This document shows, in pieces, positions 1-11,264 of a stretch of DNA of 64,000 bases. The translations under genes were made by a program, and so were the position numbers. Position 1 is the stretch's first letter. Every line of letters begins with the position of its first letter. The notes under the pieces are model-generated. The model was not told the DNA's origin. It made no database searches and saw nothing but the letters and a program-made list of their open reading frames with translations. This DNA comes from Apus apus (lineage: Eukaryota > Chordata > Aves > Apodiformes > Apodidae): positions 170,406,274 through 170,470,273 of the forward strand of contig NC_067282.1 in the NCBI RefSeq assembly GCF_020740795.1. Direction: 5' to 3'.

Positions 1-766
1 TATACACTCCAGATTAATGCAAGTATTTCTTCTTTCTATTTTCCACTGAGTTTAGCATTCGTTTTGGGAGTTAAGTACTTTCCTCACTCCCAAGATCCCC
101 AAGCCTGTGTAGACTGGCTCATATTTTACAGTGACTTAATTGATGCTTTGTAGAAATTTTCCTTCAAACTACACAAGAACAAGATACAGTTTATGGGAGC
201 GTAAACCACCTTGCAACAGGCTCAAATTAGATAAAAGTGCCAATTCACATGTAATGAATGCATGCAATTCTGGAAGCTTTGCAATTCTTTCTTCTAAAAG
301 TCATGAGAGCTTGAAACAGCAGACAATCAATTTATGCAAAATATCTGTTAGGATGTCCAGGGAAATCTCAAAATATAAATATAAATAAAACCAGCAATTA
401 TACAGTAAGATAAACCCTGTGCTGAAGTCAACTCACAATTTTAAATACTGTGCCTTGTAATAACAAAACATTTAGAAATACAGGTAAGTCAGGTATTTAA
501 TAGACCAGCGATTGTATTGTAATTGGGTGTGCATTTATGAAATGACATAAAATTGTCTCCAGTGAATAACTAATTTTTAAAAGGCTATTTATGTGTATAT
601 TACATATAAATATACATATATGGATATTACATATAAATTACTCTGAAGTTCTTAAAAGACTGTTATTATGGGAGGACACATTACTGTAAGGTTCTTCTAC
701 CTTTCATTGCATTCTTTCCAGTATTGAAACAACTGGAGCTATATGTATTTCATGTGCAATGAAAAA
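1..766. other. unassigned AT-rich non-coding DNA
   Basis: I see no gene, known repeat or RNA here. The sequence is AT-rich, with a short TA-rich stretch near 590-640. By synteny it would lie downstream of the IRAK3 remnants. Confidence 0.5.
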
Positions 767-1607
767 TCACAGAATCACAGAATGTCCCTGGCTGGAAGAG
801 ACCTCCAAGATCATCCAGTCCAGCCCTAGCCCTAACACTGCAAGCTCACCACTAAGCCATGTCCCTAAGCACCAGGTCCACATGCTGTTTAAATGCATCC
901 AGAGATGGTGACTCCACCACTTCCCTGGGCAATCTATTCCAGTGCCTGACAACCCTTTCAGTGAAGAAAGGCTTCCTAATTATCTAACCTAAACCTTCCC
1001 TGGTGCAGCTTGCATCCACTCCCTCTGGTTCTATCACAGTTCACCAGGGAGAAGAGGCTGTCCCCCTCATCCTTCCAGCCTCCTTTCAGGTAGTTGTAAA
1101 GAGCAATGAGGTCTCCCCTCAGCCTCCTCTTCTCCAGACTAAACAACCCCAGCTCCCTCAGCTGCTTCTCAGAGGCCTTCCACTCCAGGCCCTTCACAAG
1201 CCTCGTTGCCCTTTTCTGGACACACTCCAGCACTTCTGTGACTTTCTTATAGTGAGGAGCCCAGAACTGAACACAATAATCAAGGTGTGGCCTCACCAGC
1301 ACTGAATACAGGGGGATGATCACCTCCCTGTTCCTGCTGGCCACAGTGTTCCTAATACAAGCCGGGTGGCATTGGCCTTCTTAGCCACCTGCACGCACTG
1401 CTGACTCATATCTAGTCTACTGTCCATCAATAACCCCAGGTCCTTTTCCAACCTGCAGCTTTCCAACCGCACATCACCAAGTCTGCAGCTTACCATGGGG
1501 TTGTTACGACCCAAGTGCAGGACCCGGCACTTGGCCTTGTTGTACCCCATACACCTAACCCCGGCCCACTGACCTAACCTGTCTAAATCACCTACCCTCT
1601 TGCACAA
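767..1607 (-). mobile_element. CR1 LINE, 5'-truncated copy
   Basis: Minus-strand CR1 fragment. The 3' end is at 767, where the inverted tail reads as repeated ATCACAGA/ATCACAGAATG. The 5' truncation is near 1607. Read on the minus strand it encodes, in two broken frames, the C-terminal part of the reverse transcriptase ORF (motifs [37 protein letters not shown]). Frameshifts and stops separate the frames, so this is a dead copy. The same motifs occur in the same order in the full-length CR1 at 30-34 kb. Confidence 0.92.
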
Positions 1608-1905
1608 GGAAAATATTTACTATACACCACCACTGCTGGTTCAAGTGAGGAGGCTCTGGAGAAAGTGTCGGGGTGCTACAGGAGGATGGGCTCAGCAGAC
1701 AGCTCTGGAGTTAGAAACCTGCTCTGCTCTGCACCAAGGTTCAGCAGCACTGGTCCTAGAGACCCATCTGGTTTTGTGGCTGTGCTCAGCCGTGCCACAG
1801 CTTGAGCAGCCCTGCTGATGCCTGTGGGACCTCTCACAGGTCAGACCCTGGCTGATCTGAGCAACAGGGACTCAAGTAGGATCTGCTCAGGTATGACATT
1901 CTGGG
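1608..1905. other. unassigned spacer between two CR1 copies
   Basis: About 300 bp of mixed composition between two oppositely oriented CR1 fragments. No gene or repeat family recognised. Confidence 0.4.
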
Positions 1906-2289
1906 AATGTTTAGTTCGAGGAAGAGGAGGCTGAGGGGAGACCTCATCAGTCTCTACAGCTACCTGAAAGGACATTGTAGAGAGGTTGGTGCTGGTCACT
2001 TCCCACAGGTAATTAGTGACAGAACAAGAGGGAATGGCTTCAAGCTGCAACAGGGGAGGTTTAGACTGGACATTAGGAAAAATGTTTTCACAGAAATGAC
2101 AGACACTGGAATAGGCTGCCCAGGGAGGTGGTTGAGTCACCATCCTTGGATGTATTTAAGAGTCATTTAGATGTGATGTTGGTGGATATAGTTTAGGGGA
2201 TAACTTTGTAAAGTAGGGATGATGGCTGGACTTGGTGATCCCAAGGGTCTTTTCCGACCTGAATAGTTTTATGATTCTATGATTCTATG
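1906..2289 (+). mobile_element. CR1 LINE, 3' fragment
   Basis: Plus-strand CR1 3' end. It begins within the RT C-terminal coding region (AGGAGGCTGAGGGGAGACCTCA) and runs through the NIRKN-like segment and the WNRLPREV-like segment into the short 3'UTR with GGACTTGGTGATC. It ends in the diagnostic ATTCTATG repeat near 2272-2289. It is 5' truncated and not coding. Confidence 0.92.
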
Positions 2290-3028
2290 ACATCAGTCTA
2301 TGTGGAGAGTGAGAATGTGCTGGTACTTCTGCTGAGCAAGCGAAAATACACAACGTTCTGTATAGGTTGGCTCACTTCATGGGCATCCCTCACATCTCAT
2401 GGTGCTGAAACATCTGGCCTTGCTCACCTACTCACCTGCTGTCTGGTGAGATGCAGTGTGTTAGGATGCTGTGAGAGACCAACCTACTGATATCATCCAC
2501 CATCCTGAAAGAAATACCAGCTTTGAGATGCCACCAGCACCTTAACACTACACAGCATTGCTCCATCCTAATTTCTCCGCTTCCTGGATGCATTCTGCAA
2601 ACTGCTGAGCAGTGGCTTTACCCATACTTGGCAGCAGTCTCTCAAACAGCAATGCCAATGCATGCAGTCTACCACCACTTCCTTCACATAATGAATCCCA
2701 TACAGCAAGAGATGGTATGTGTGAAAGTGAACTACTCCCTTGTTTCTCATCCTAGTCCTTGGCAGAGAGGACACAGCATGGACTCTGGTTCTCCTTTACT
2801 CCAACCACTAGTGCTGCACTGAGGAATAGTTATACTAGCAGCAGGGAGCAGGGCTGCCTTTCTCAGACCTTCCATCACCTTATACCCATATGCTTCTCCA
2901 AATAACAACTTTACCTGTGTCTAAACCAGGCCAAGGTGTCATGAACAGACAGACGCAGCAGCATCACTATCAAATGCAGCAGATGCACCAAAAATTCATC
3001 ACAGTCCATTAAAACTGAATACATTTAC
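2290..3028. other. unassigned DNA downstream of IRAK3 remnants
   Basis: No gene recognised. On the minus strand this is where the terminal coding exon and 3'UTR of IRAK3 would be expected. I searched for a serine-rich tail ending in an EYEQYKK-like sequence and found nothing convincing. Confidence 0.4.
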
Positions 3029-3118
3029 CATTTCGTTTATTTTCTGGTGCAGAAGGTGCTGATGTCATTTGGTGACCATTCTTCAGTCCCACAAGATCAT
3101 GAGAATCTTGTTCTAATG
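3029..3118 (-). pseudogene. IRAK3: IRAK3 C-terminal tail exon remnant
   Basis: This is a 90-nt candidate exon on the minus strand. A good acceptor (CTTGACTGCAG) precedes 3118, and a donor (G/GTAAATG) follows 3029. It reads LEQDSHDLVGLKNGHQMTS then ENKRN, and I align it with the IRAK3 tail segment GLRIDRMTQ...ESKRNE. The incoming phase (one base taken from the previous exon) agrees with the donor phase at 3385. No stop occurs inside. Similarity is modest and the tail is poorly conserved in the family. Confidence 0.5.
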
Positions 3119-3384
3119 CTGCAGTCAAGAAGATTATAAGCCGTTGTGGATATCAGGAAGCATGGTCTTTTCAGGGCTAGGTTGGAGAAATGGCCCATTG
3201 ACAGTCCCCCAGCTAGCGACAATTCTGTTAGTTAGCGGTAGGCTCTGCTGATCCTTAACCCTTCTTTTCTGTCTAGTTGCAGGAATGTGACTTCAAAGTC
3301 ACTGTGCTTAAGAGGATTGTTCTTTGCTCACTTGTCTGTTTTGGGAGGAGAGAACAGAAAGTTTTGGTGCTTATTGTTTTCTAC

Positions 3385-3483
3385 AGGTATACTTTAATGG
3401 CAGGAGCCTTACAGAGGAAGCAGTAAAAGACTTCAAAGATCTTGGCTGACTGGCAATGAAATTCGAAGTGTAGAGAGAGTTTT
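3385..3483 (-). pseudogene. IRAK3: IRAK3 exon remnant with SLKSF motif
   Basis: Minus-strand frame reads LENSLYTSNFIASQPRSLKSF followed by a Leu/Pro-rich stretch. This matches the segment just after the IRAK3 kinase domain (TLES...SLYF...PTSLKSF...LENVPSIP). A plausible donor (T/GTAGAAAAC) lies just after 3385 on the minus strand. A weak acceptor (GATGCTAG) lies before 3483. The reading frame is open over this block, unlike the kinase exons. Confidence 0.65.
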
Positions 3484-4279
3484 CTAGCATCCAGTACCCA
3501 AAAAACCCAGTTAGGTGGAAAGGATGTAATTGCAAGTGAGACTAGCAAAAAATCCCAAAGCTGATCTCTGCAACACTGTGTCTTGGAGCCATGCAAAGGA
3601 ACTACAAGTGTTCATGACCCCCAAAAACAGCTGTGAGAAACAACCCATATTCCAACCAGGCTCAAACTGTTCCTCCCTTGTGCATTCTCTGTCTGATTTC
3701 GTACATCTCTTTTTGTTGCTTCTTCTACTCCCAAATTCCTCCCTTTTGGATTCCCTACTGCCATTTTAGCAATTCTTTTAATTCCTCCCCCCCTCCTTTT
3801 CTGCCACATACAAGAAAACATAAAGTGGACAACTATCTAGCTTAAAGGAGATGCAAGATCTTTCAGGCAGTGCTCTAAGAGGTTTAACTCAGCTCAAACA
3901 CATAATCAGTACAAAGTAGCTACCACCATCGCAGGTTACCATCAAGAGCCAGTAAAGTTATATGCATTCCTCTTGGATGAATATATAAAAATACACATTT
4001 TTGCGTTAATATATAAAACATGGTATAGGAGGACGTTCAAATGAGAAATGCACATCACGAAATCAGCCAGGAAAGAACACTTTCACTCTGCGATAGGCTG
4101 ACGGTGCGCTAATCACGTTGTTAAGTACAAGGGCCCCGCGTTAATCAAGGTCTAATGGCTGGTGGCACAACGAAGAACTGCACGAAGACCAGGGCCAGTT
4201 ACAAAAGCTGTGAAGCTGCTGCCACCTGAGGTTTTCTTCTGGAAATACAACCCGTGTGTGGAAGGGATTTCACAAAAAC

Positions 4280-4470
4280 TGGGGGCGAGGTACATGGAAA
4301 AGGGAACCCGAGGCTTATTTTAATCATAAAATTTATAATCTCATATAAACTTCTCTCCCTGTGGCTCTCAGCTTTGCACATGATGTACCTTGACATACCA
4401 GACCAAGCATTTTCAAGGCATGAATCAAAGCTGCTCTTCATCATGTTCATCATCACGTACTTCTGGCTAG
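4280..4470 (-). pseudogene. IRAK3: possible IRAK3 kinase C-lobe remnant
   Basis: An open minus-strand stretch begins after a pyrimidine-rich acceptor (TTTTCCTAG) near 4468. It contains MMNMMKSSFDSCLENAW, comparable with the IRAK3 C-lobe LLRELMEKRGLDSCLSFLD. Weaker similarity follows (a Cys-x-Ala pattern and a YEI in place of DEV). The position between the activation segment and the SLKSF exon is right. The shared core is short (FDSCL), so chance similarity is possible. Confidence 0.35.
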
Positions 4471-4833
4471 GAAAAGTATAATCTAGTTACATCAAAAAAG
4501 AAAAAAAAAAAAAAAAGGAACACAACATGACTCTTTGAACTGTGACTTTACCAACAGAGTGTTTTGGACTCTCTCTGTGCTTTAAATCCTGTAAACATTT
4601 CCATTATGTCCTAATGTAGTTCAAAATAACAATAGGCTCTTTTCTGAGATCATAAAATATTAATGTCCCATGAAAAACCAATGTTAGCTATTAAAAATAT
4701 TTTAATACTTATCTTTTTTAGAGAATAATTTTATTATTTTGTGCTTACATTAAAGCAAATAGTGATAACAGATTAAGATCATCGCTTCTCCCAATCAGAT
4801 AATTTAGAAAAGAAGATTTGTTTCTTGGTTTAC

Positions 4834-5037
4834 AGAAGCTGATATTCACTATTCCACAGCTGTAGACAATTTTACAGAGGTTTGCCCTACTTTATTAACT
4901 CCTCTGGCATGTATCTCCAGAACGGACTGATATCCACACTTAAAGCACAATTCTGAAGTACCTCATGTGATCTCAGACATGACGCAGCAAAATCCAATAA
5001 TTTTGGTTGATTATGGTAATCCAAAAGTATGTTTGTA
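4834..5037 (-). pseudogene. IRAK3: IRAK3 activation-segment exon with stop and indels
   Basis: This is the best-conserved block. The minus strand reads TNILLDYHNQPKLLDFAAS, then LRSH...NCALSVDIS..WRYMPEELIK. It corresponds to the IRAK3 pseudokinase segment ANILLD..QPKLTDFA..HFRSH...WYMPEEYIR. An acceptor (ATAATTCCAG) precedes 5037. Directly after IK the frame meets TAG (4887-4889) where the family has Gln. GK and, after small deletions, VYSCGIV then follow, which match QGK...TDVYSFGIV. The homology continuing past the stop shows that this is one exon with lesions, not a splice junction. IRAK3 is normally a pseudokinase, so the missing catalytic features are not lesions in themselves. Confidence 0.8.
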
Positions 5038-5309
5038 CTGGAATTATATATAGATGTATATATATATAGCTTACATATGAGAAAACAGGGGGAGGGAGAA
5101 AGAAGGGAGGGTGAAAAATTGGGCAAAGGAAATAAAATGCTTAGATTTTCCTAATGCATCAAATTCTTCCAGTTTATTATGCTACTATTTTATTTTGCAT
5201 TATAGCTCCAGTGAAGCAATCCCATTTATGTGCATGCTGGAAGAACATTCAGTGAGATTCCTTAAATTTTTTCAAGTTGAACAGATGGTTAAAATGAGCA
5301 TACACTGGG

Positions 5310-5400
5310 TCAGTGCCTAACCACACTACACAGTATGTATTAGTAGTAGTGCATGGTTAATGTAATAGTTGCTTCCACTCTAAATTCTCTCTTCAGCTTT
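5310..5400 (-). pseudogene. IRAK3: IRAK3 catalytic-loop region remnant
   Basis: Minus-strand frame reads FRVEATITLTMHYY, stop, then YILCSVV. It aligns with the family segment IRIGILIGISKAIHYLHN..PCSVI. A stop (TAA) falls where Leu-His of YLHN should be, and about two codons are missing before MHY. It lies immediately upstream, on the minus strand, of the activation-segment exon, as expected. Confidence 0.55.
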
Positions 5401-5534
5401 TCATAACTACAAAAATCAAATTCCCTTTTTACCTTATATTCAAAATATTTGGCTTCATGCAAAAAGCCAGTCTTTGTGTTTTAGTACCTGTAAAATACAT
5501 CCATCTGAATTCACAATATGGGGAGAAAGCAGAA

Positions 5535-5620
5535 GTGGTTACCATGATCTCTAGCTCAATTTTTTACATTCATATAACTGAGAACAGCCATGAAGTTTCA
5601 ACCAGGGTTGAAACTGCAAA
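5535..5620 (-). pseudogene. IRAK3: possible IRAK3 hinge-region remnant
   Basis: The minus strand contains AVLSYMNVKN, then a stop, then ARDH. I compare this with the hinge segment CLIYPYMRNGTLFDRL. The similarity is short and the block is recognised mainly by its position between better-supported pieces. Confidence 0.3.
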
Positions 5621-5639
5621 ATAACCCTCTTGTTTTATA

Positions 5640-6060
5640 ATGAATCCTCAGCAGGTGCACCATGACTCCCACTCACAGATTCAATGAGCTCTACAAAAAC
5701 TCAAGGAGGATCAGGGTTTCACCTGAATGATGTTAAGGGCAGGATGAAGCCCCCTGCAAGGGACCAGGATGTCAAGACCCACAGGGGACCCCTACAGGGG
5801 CGAATAGGCCAGGATCTGCCTCACAGACCCTGCAAGGGAGTGAGGCAGGGTGGGGAGGGTAGCAGGGGCATCGCCCAGCCCCGCAGCCAGGCGTATTTGT
5901 GGTGACACCACACAGGTCTGAGCCAGAAAGTCAGTCTGCAAGTCAGGGTCTGGGTCAGCAGGGTCCACAGCTGTACAGGGCTGGGGCAGGGCTGAGGACA
6001 GGGTCATCTGGAGCAGGGACTGACAGCCCCTAGCTGAGCTGAAATGGTGTTCCCTGATGA
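5640..6060. other. GC-rich unassigned insert
   Basis: This stretch of about 400 bp, rich in CAGGG/CCCTG words, lies between IRAK3 relics in otherwise AT-rich DNA. It looks like inserted or locally repeated sequence, but I recognise no family. Confidence 0.3.
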
Positions 6061-6593
6061 AGCACCAAGTCACTTCAATGCTTTTCATTCTGCTAAGAGC
6101 TCTTCACAAAATTAGGTAACTGAGAGACATTAAGTAGATGATTTATTATCCAAATATTGGACAACCAAACATTTTTAACAGAATTAAACTGTTATAGAGT
6201 GGTCACGTTCTAAATACATGCCATGCCATGCTGGTTCCTACTGTCCTGTCCATGTATGCATACTATAAAGCATGTATGAAAATGTTTTTTTTATGACCTA
6301 CTTTGCTATTCTACCACATAAAACAGGGCAGGGCTGGAGAGTATGCAAATATTGAAAAGCTTCAGTAATTCCTATTAATACCTACAGGCAAGTTTGCTAG
6401 GGTAAAGAGAGACCGTCGTTATAAAAATAGAGACACTAACTAAGCAGGTGCTCTGTATAATCAAAAAATTCCATTTCAAAAAGCAAAACACTAGATGACA
6501 ATCTTAAAAAATAAACCACCCATATATGATAATTGCTACTCTTCTGTGTCTGAATATAGAGTGGATACTCACTGAGGGGCTTTGATATATGGT

Positions 6594-6760
6594 CTACTCT
6601 ACATTCTCCCACTTAAGTGGTCTGTTTTGTTGTTCTTCAATTAGAGCCATGTAGTTGAGTTTTGTCATCAAATTAAAAAATAACCTTGCAAAATTTTCAG
6701 AGGGGATTAAGTTCACATTAGTCTTTTCCAATATATTGGAAATACATTGGAAAAATAATA
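6594..6760 (-). pseudogene. IRAK3: IRAK3 linker / start of kinase domain remnant
   Basis: The minus strand reads SNILEKTNVNLIPSENF, then LFFNLMTKLNY, then MALIEEQQN, ending WENVE before a stop. The same landmarks occur in order in IRAK3: PNILFKETANV, VLIPEHN, SFQNIIEGTRNF, then GEGEIFEVYRV. Spacing differs by only a few codons. The glycine-rich loop that should follow is disrupted by a stop at about 6591-6593. Confidence 0.6.
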
Positions 6761-9700
6761 TACATTTTTCCAAAATAATGACACTACTGCTGAAGAAGTA
6801 CAACTGTATTTGCAACACCAATACTCTCAAAACCTTCTTTTCTTACCTTTACAGTATAAAACAGACACTGAAGAGATGGGGTTGGTATGAACACCAGTGG
6901 ATAATGGAGAGTGTTTTACATTGAATTGTACTGGAGGCTTTCAAAGCCCATTTCATCTCAGGAAAAATCTATTGCTATTGCAGGTTTCAATTATTGGCAA
7001 CAAGGGTTTCTCAATTGATGTTGACAGGGCAAATCCATTTTCAGTGCAGTTATAGAAGGATTGACAGAGACATGGGAGATTATGCACCATCACACATCTT
7101 GAAAAGGTGCTGAAAATGCTTTTGTTCTATACATGGCAGGATTAAAGAATTTTTTGCCTGTCTACCCCCTGCTGCTCTTCTTACATCACAGCAGTTAGGA
7201 TAAATCATCTCCCATTTGACCCTCTTCAGTGCCTGCAGTGCCTAAACCCAGCCTATAAAATAACACAGGTGCTGCCCTTAATACCTGGTTCAGAAAAGCA
7301 CTTAAATGGGTATTTTGAGACCAGATTTGAAGGTATGTTTTAAAAGAAACAGTTCTTATTGGCACTGGTGAATTGGGGCCTTAACACACCTTCACAGGCA
7401 TTGCTCAAGGAAGCCCTGAGTTAATGAGTCTTTGGAGAGCAGCGGTTGCTCCATGCAGCATGTCAGTAACACTGTGGGGTCACCCAGCAGGCTCTGTCCC
7501 GGGACTCTCTGCACATCCAGGTATTGCTCCTTGGGGTCTCTGCTCAATCGCGTGTCAGTGTTCCTCCTTTCTCCATGCTCCAGGTTTCTTCATTAGTATC
7601 CTTAAGTGATATCTACCCAAAACCAGCTTACATGGATGTTATCTGGGCTGAAAGTAACCGCCCTGGTGTCCCACGGTGTGGCAAGGTGTACAGAGCACAT
7701 GGAGGCAGAAAATCCCAAACAGAAATCCAGATCAAATTCTCAGACCAAAAGTACTCTTCAGCAAATATTTTTTTCTTTGGGTATGTATATTAATGTAGTC
7801 AACAACAGGATACCTCATACAGTATTAGCAAATAATTTGATAATGTCTGACCAAAAGCGGAATGGCCAGTCTTTATTTGCAAACTAAGATTTCCACATTC
7901 TTTTTTTCTTGATATGAAGCAGAACAGCCCATTCCCTGAGAAATATCCATCTAGTTCAACTAAGCTCGGATCAAGGAGACTAGGTGTAAGGTAGCTTTTG
8001 AATCTGTGATCTCTCAGCAGAAAGAAAAGGACCAGTACTTTAAGTATACCAGTGTGGTCTCAGGAAAACCACTTTCACAGACAATAGTTATCAGCACAGA
8101 AAGGCATTAAATTAAATAAACAGTTATTTTAGGCAAATGTGTTATGAATTTGAATGTAACATTGGCTGATGACAATACAGAAAAAAGAAAATACTATGAA
8201 GGAAAGCTTAACTTCAAATGGAATGGCTTTGAACTTTTTCTGTAGTGTTCCAAGTGCAAATTGTTTTTTTAACATAAATAAATATTTGGTGGCTAAAGCC
8301 TATAAGATTTGCTGGCAAAGATACATGGCCACAGCTATAAATATGTAGGAAAATCTAATAGTTCAAATTAACTCCAAAGGTCATCTGGAGTATAAATGTA
8401 TTCTCAGAAAAATTATGCAGAAATTTTATCATTCTCTTCTTCACATGGGCTGAGATTGCAGGAAATAAGTAAGTCCTCACAAAATATAATGACAGGAAGA
8501 GAAAAATGCCTGTGCTGTGACTGAATCCAGTTTCTTCTAACAAATTATTATGTGTTCTGTGACATAAATTCCAACCATTAACCACTTCCATAGGCATGAA
8601 GCCAGAAGAATAGCACTGTTAAGACTGGTTTCAGCTAACCTCTGGAATATTTGGCTCTTTAAAAGGTTGCGTTTTCTACACAAAGGAGGTTTACATGCAG
8701 CTTGGCAAGAAGTTAATGTGAAAAGGAAAAGCTAAAAGCATAAAATCAACTCACAACTGCAAAGCTTCAGTTTCTGAATGGAAGAGTTTTCACTGTTTCC
8801 TCATATGTTTTGCCTATATATTAGCCAGGAAACATACATAATCAATATGTGAGTTACAGTGTGCAGATGTTTTTAAGACTTGTTTTCTTAAAACACCTCT
8901 CTCACAAAGGGAAAATGCAAAGTCATTTACCTTGTTTACATCCAATACCTTGGCCACAGGGGAATGTGCATGAACTTCTGTGTTTGCCCAAATAAAAGGT
9001 AAGAATAAGCATATGCCAGGGAAGATACCAAAGACTTTTACTTTTCCTTTGCTATCAGACAGGCACAAGATCCCAGGAGAGCTCTTGCATTGGGATTGTT
9101 TCCAGGACAGCTGTAAGAGATCCAGTTCACACACTTGTCCATAATGATGAGAATGAGCCACACTCTGTGGCAGGACGTATATGATAATTAGTACTATGTC
9201 TTCTGTAATTATAATTTAATTAAACTATCTTTAACAGGAATCAGACTGATGGCAAGTCATCCCGAAAACCAGCACACAAAAAGCCTGTGCCAACAGACAC
9301 CACCATATAACAAAACTCAAGAAAATAATGACAGTATTTCCATGTGTACATAACCTAAATAAATGCATGTGCAGATACTTTATGACACCTCTGATGTCTC
9401 AATACCACTAGCCAAAGAATTACTTGTAAGCAAAAGGCAAGTTACCTTTCCCTTCCTTTTTTGTTCTGTTCTAAATGTTCATTGCAGGAAGGGGAATTTC
9501 AAGTCATTTAGTTAAAATTTTCCTCCCAGCAGTCTTCAAGAACTCACACCAAAATAGACATAGATAAAATTAACACTTACAAGACTCAGGTTGCATAAAG
9601 CCCCTCCTGTCTGGCCTGCTCACTCAGAGGGATGGCTGCTACTCTCACCCAAAGACTGCACATGCACCCTGATGAATATGAGGGCATATGACTCTCTGTG

Positions 9701-11264
9701 ATTACTACTTAGTTATCTCAGCCCCCATCAGTTCAGAGTAGGTTTAAAGTCCCCTGATTTCTATTTATTGCTAAAGATACTGATCCCAAATTTCAGCAAA
9801 CCCGTATTATTTAGTGTTGCACTTACAATTATGTTTCTTTTCAGCCTGACCTGCAGAAAAACTATGATTATTTAAAGCATGTTGAAACCAAATCTCAACA
9901 TGACCAGGAAGTCTGAAACAATAGAGGTGAAAAGTGTGCTGTTTCCAAGATGTTCAAGCTGCTCCCGAACATATTTTGAATTACAGACAGGGTCAGTGTC
10001 TGGGCTTCTGTACTCTTAAGCATGGGCAAATAAATCCAGGAAAAAACATACATTTCCTGAAAGGAAACGTGAAAAAAAATGAATGTTTTGGACATCAAGG
10101 AGTATGCAACTGTCAACATTAAACCAAAATTCAGCCTTATTTTCACATAATTTATGTTATTTATATTTGTATTTTTTTCACACACTTTGGACTACTTTGT
10201 CATAACCCAGTGTTTGATCCAGTCCAATACTTCCATGAGAAATCTTTGAAAGAGCACAGGTAATAGTCTTAAAGCTAGTGTAGATCAAAACCACTGCCAA
10301 AAATAATAGAATATATCATAACTATCTTCAGCACCAATTCAATTTTTGGAAGCCCTCATACATAGCCTGAGAAAGTTAAGATGGTTTCAACTGAGAAGAT
10401 AAGGAAATATTGGCAGGATCTTCATAAGGCATCAATTTTGTTTTCATACAGCAGCATTATTTCTAGACTACACCTGCTTAAAAAAATATTTTAAAACATT
10501 TTATGTTGGAAAACAACACATATTTTGATAAATAAACTCACTTTCTCTATTGTCAGAGGTCTGATTAGGGTTTTGATAATCAAGAGCTTTTCACATAAAA
10601 TATTTTCCTGTCACAGAAAAATACAGTCTCAGGAATGTATTAATTAAAGTAGAAACTTTATTCTTTGTTACTTCAGGATAGTGGTATCAGTGGGATGGAA
10701 CTCAGTGGTGCCTACGCTGATGTAACCTAAGAGATGAAGCTGCAGTTTCACAGCCAAAATAAAACTGTGCTAAAGTTAGTCTGTATTTAGAAATACCATC
10801 AATAATACCATAAATGGTATATATATATATTGCTAGATCTGTTATGAACTAAAACATCTATAAAATGACAAAAATGCAGCAGTTTTATATTTGTTTTCTA
10901 TCTTGTATAGAAGCAACAAACTTCACAGATGTAGAATGACCATAAGCTTCAGAATGAAAAATCTGCATCTGTATTCTGAGAACTTGAAGGCACGTAACAT
11001 GAGTTTTGTAATTTATTGCCATCATGGGAAGCATATATTTTAGGAAAGCATGTGAGCTTCTCAAACTGTATTTCCAGCATCAACCTATTTACAGAAGGAA
11101 TTTCAGTGAGAATTATAATTATATGTGGGGTTGCTGAAAAGCATCTTTTCCCACATCAGTGCTGCTACAAACTGCCAATCAAAGCATATTTAAGTATTTT
11201 CTAACTTAAAGATGAGATTCAGGGATGCATACCACACAAATTATTTCCTATAAAAAAAAAAAAA
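6761..11264. other. unassigned AT-rich non-coding DNA
   Basis: About 4.5 kb without a recognisable gene or interspersed repeat. The 5' exons of IRAK3 (death domain, N-lobe) would be expected on the minus strand in this or the next interval. I saw only a weak DLLQL-type match near 9090-9130, listed among rejected items. Short TA and poly-T runs occur. Confidence 0.4.

Larger units (their letters stand above)
3029..6760 (-). pseudogene. IRAK3: IRAK3 remnants (decayed pseudokinase gene)
   Basis: IRAK3 (IRAK-M) is an intracellular death-domain pseudokinase that restrains MyD88/IRAK signalling. On the minus strand, seven blocks occur in the order expected from the vertebrate protein. They are: the linker and start of the kinase domain (6594-6760), a hinge-region relic (5535-5620), the catalytic-loop region (5310-5400), the activation segment plus VYSxGIV (4834-5037), a possible C-lobe piece (4280-4470), and two C-terminal tail exons (3385-3483 and 3029-3118). 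Several carry stops or indels. No N-lobe lysine exon, death-domain exon, promoter or last exon was recognised. Orientation and position, divergent from TMBIM4, match the known vertebrate order. The identification is by eye against remembered IRAK3 sequence. The alternative is a fast-diverging but spliced gene, which the in-frame stop in the activation-segment exon argues against. Confidence 0.75.

Noticed and set aside
4889-4891. GT donor after MPEELIK as a genuine IRAK3 exon end
   Set aside because: Homology to the next kinase residues (QGK...VYSFGIV) continues directly past this GT, so an intron here would remove conserved exon sequence.
9060-9190. Possible IRAK3 death-domain remnant (DLLQL on the minus strand)
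   Set aside because: Only a handful of residues match, and a frameshift must be assumed; not distinguishable from chance without an alignment search.
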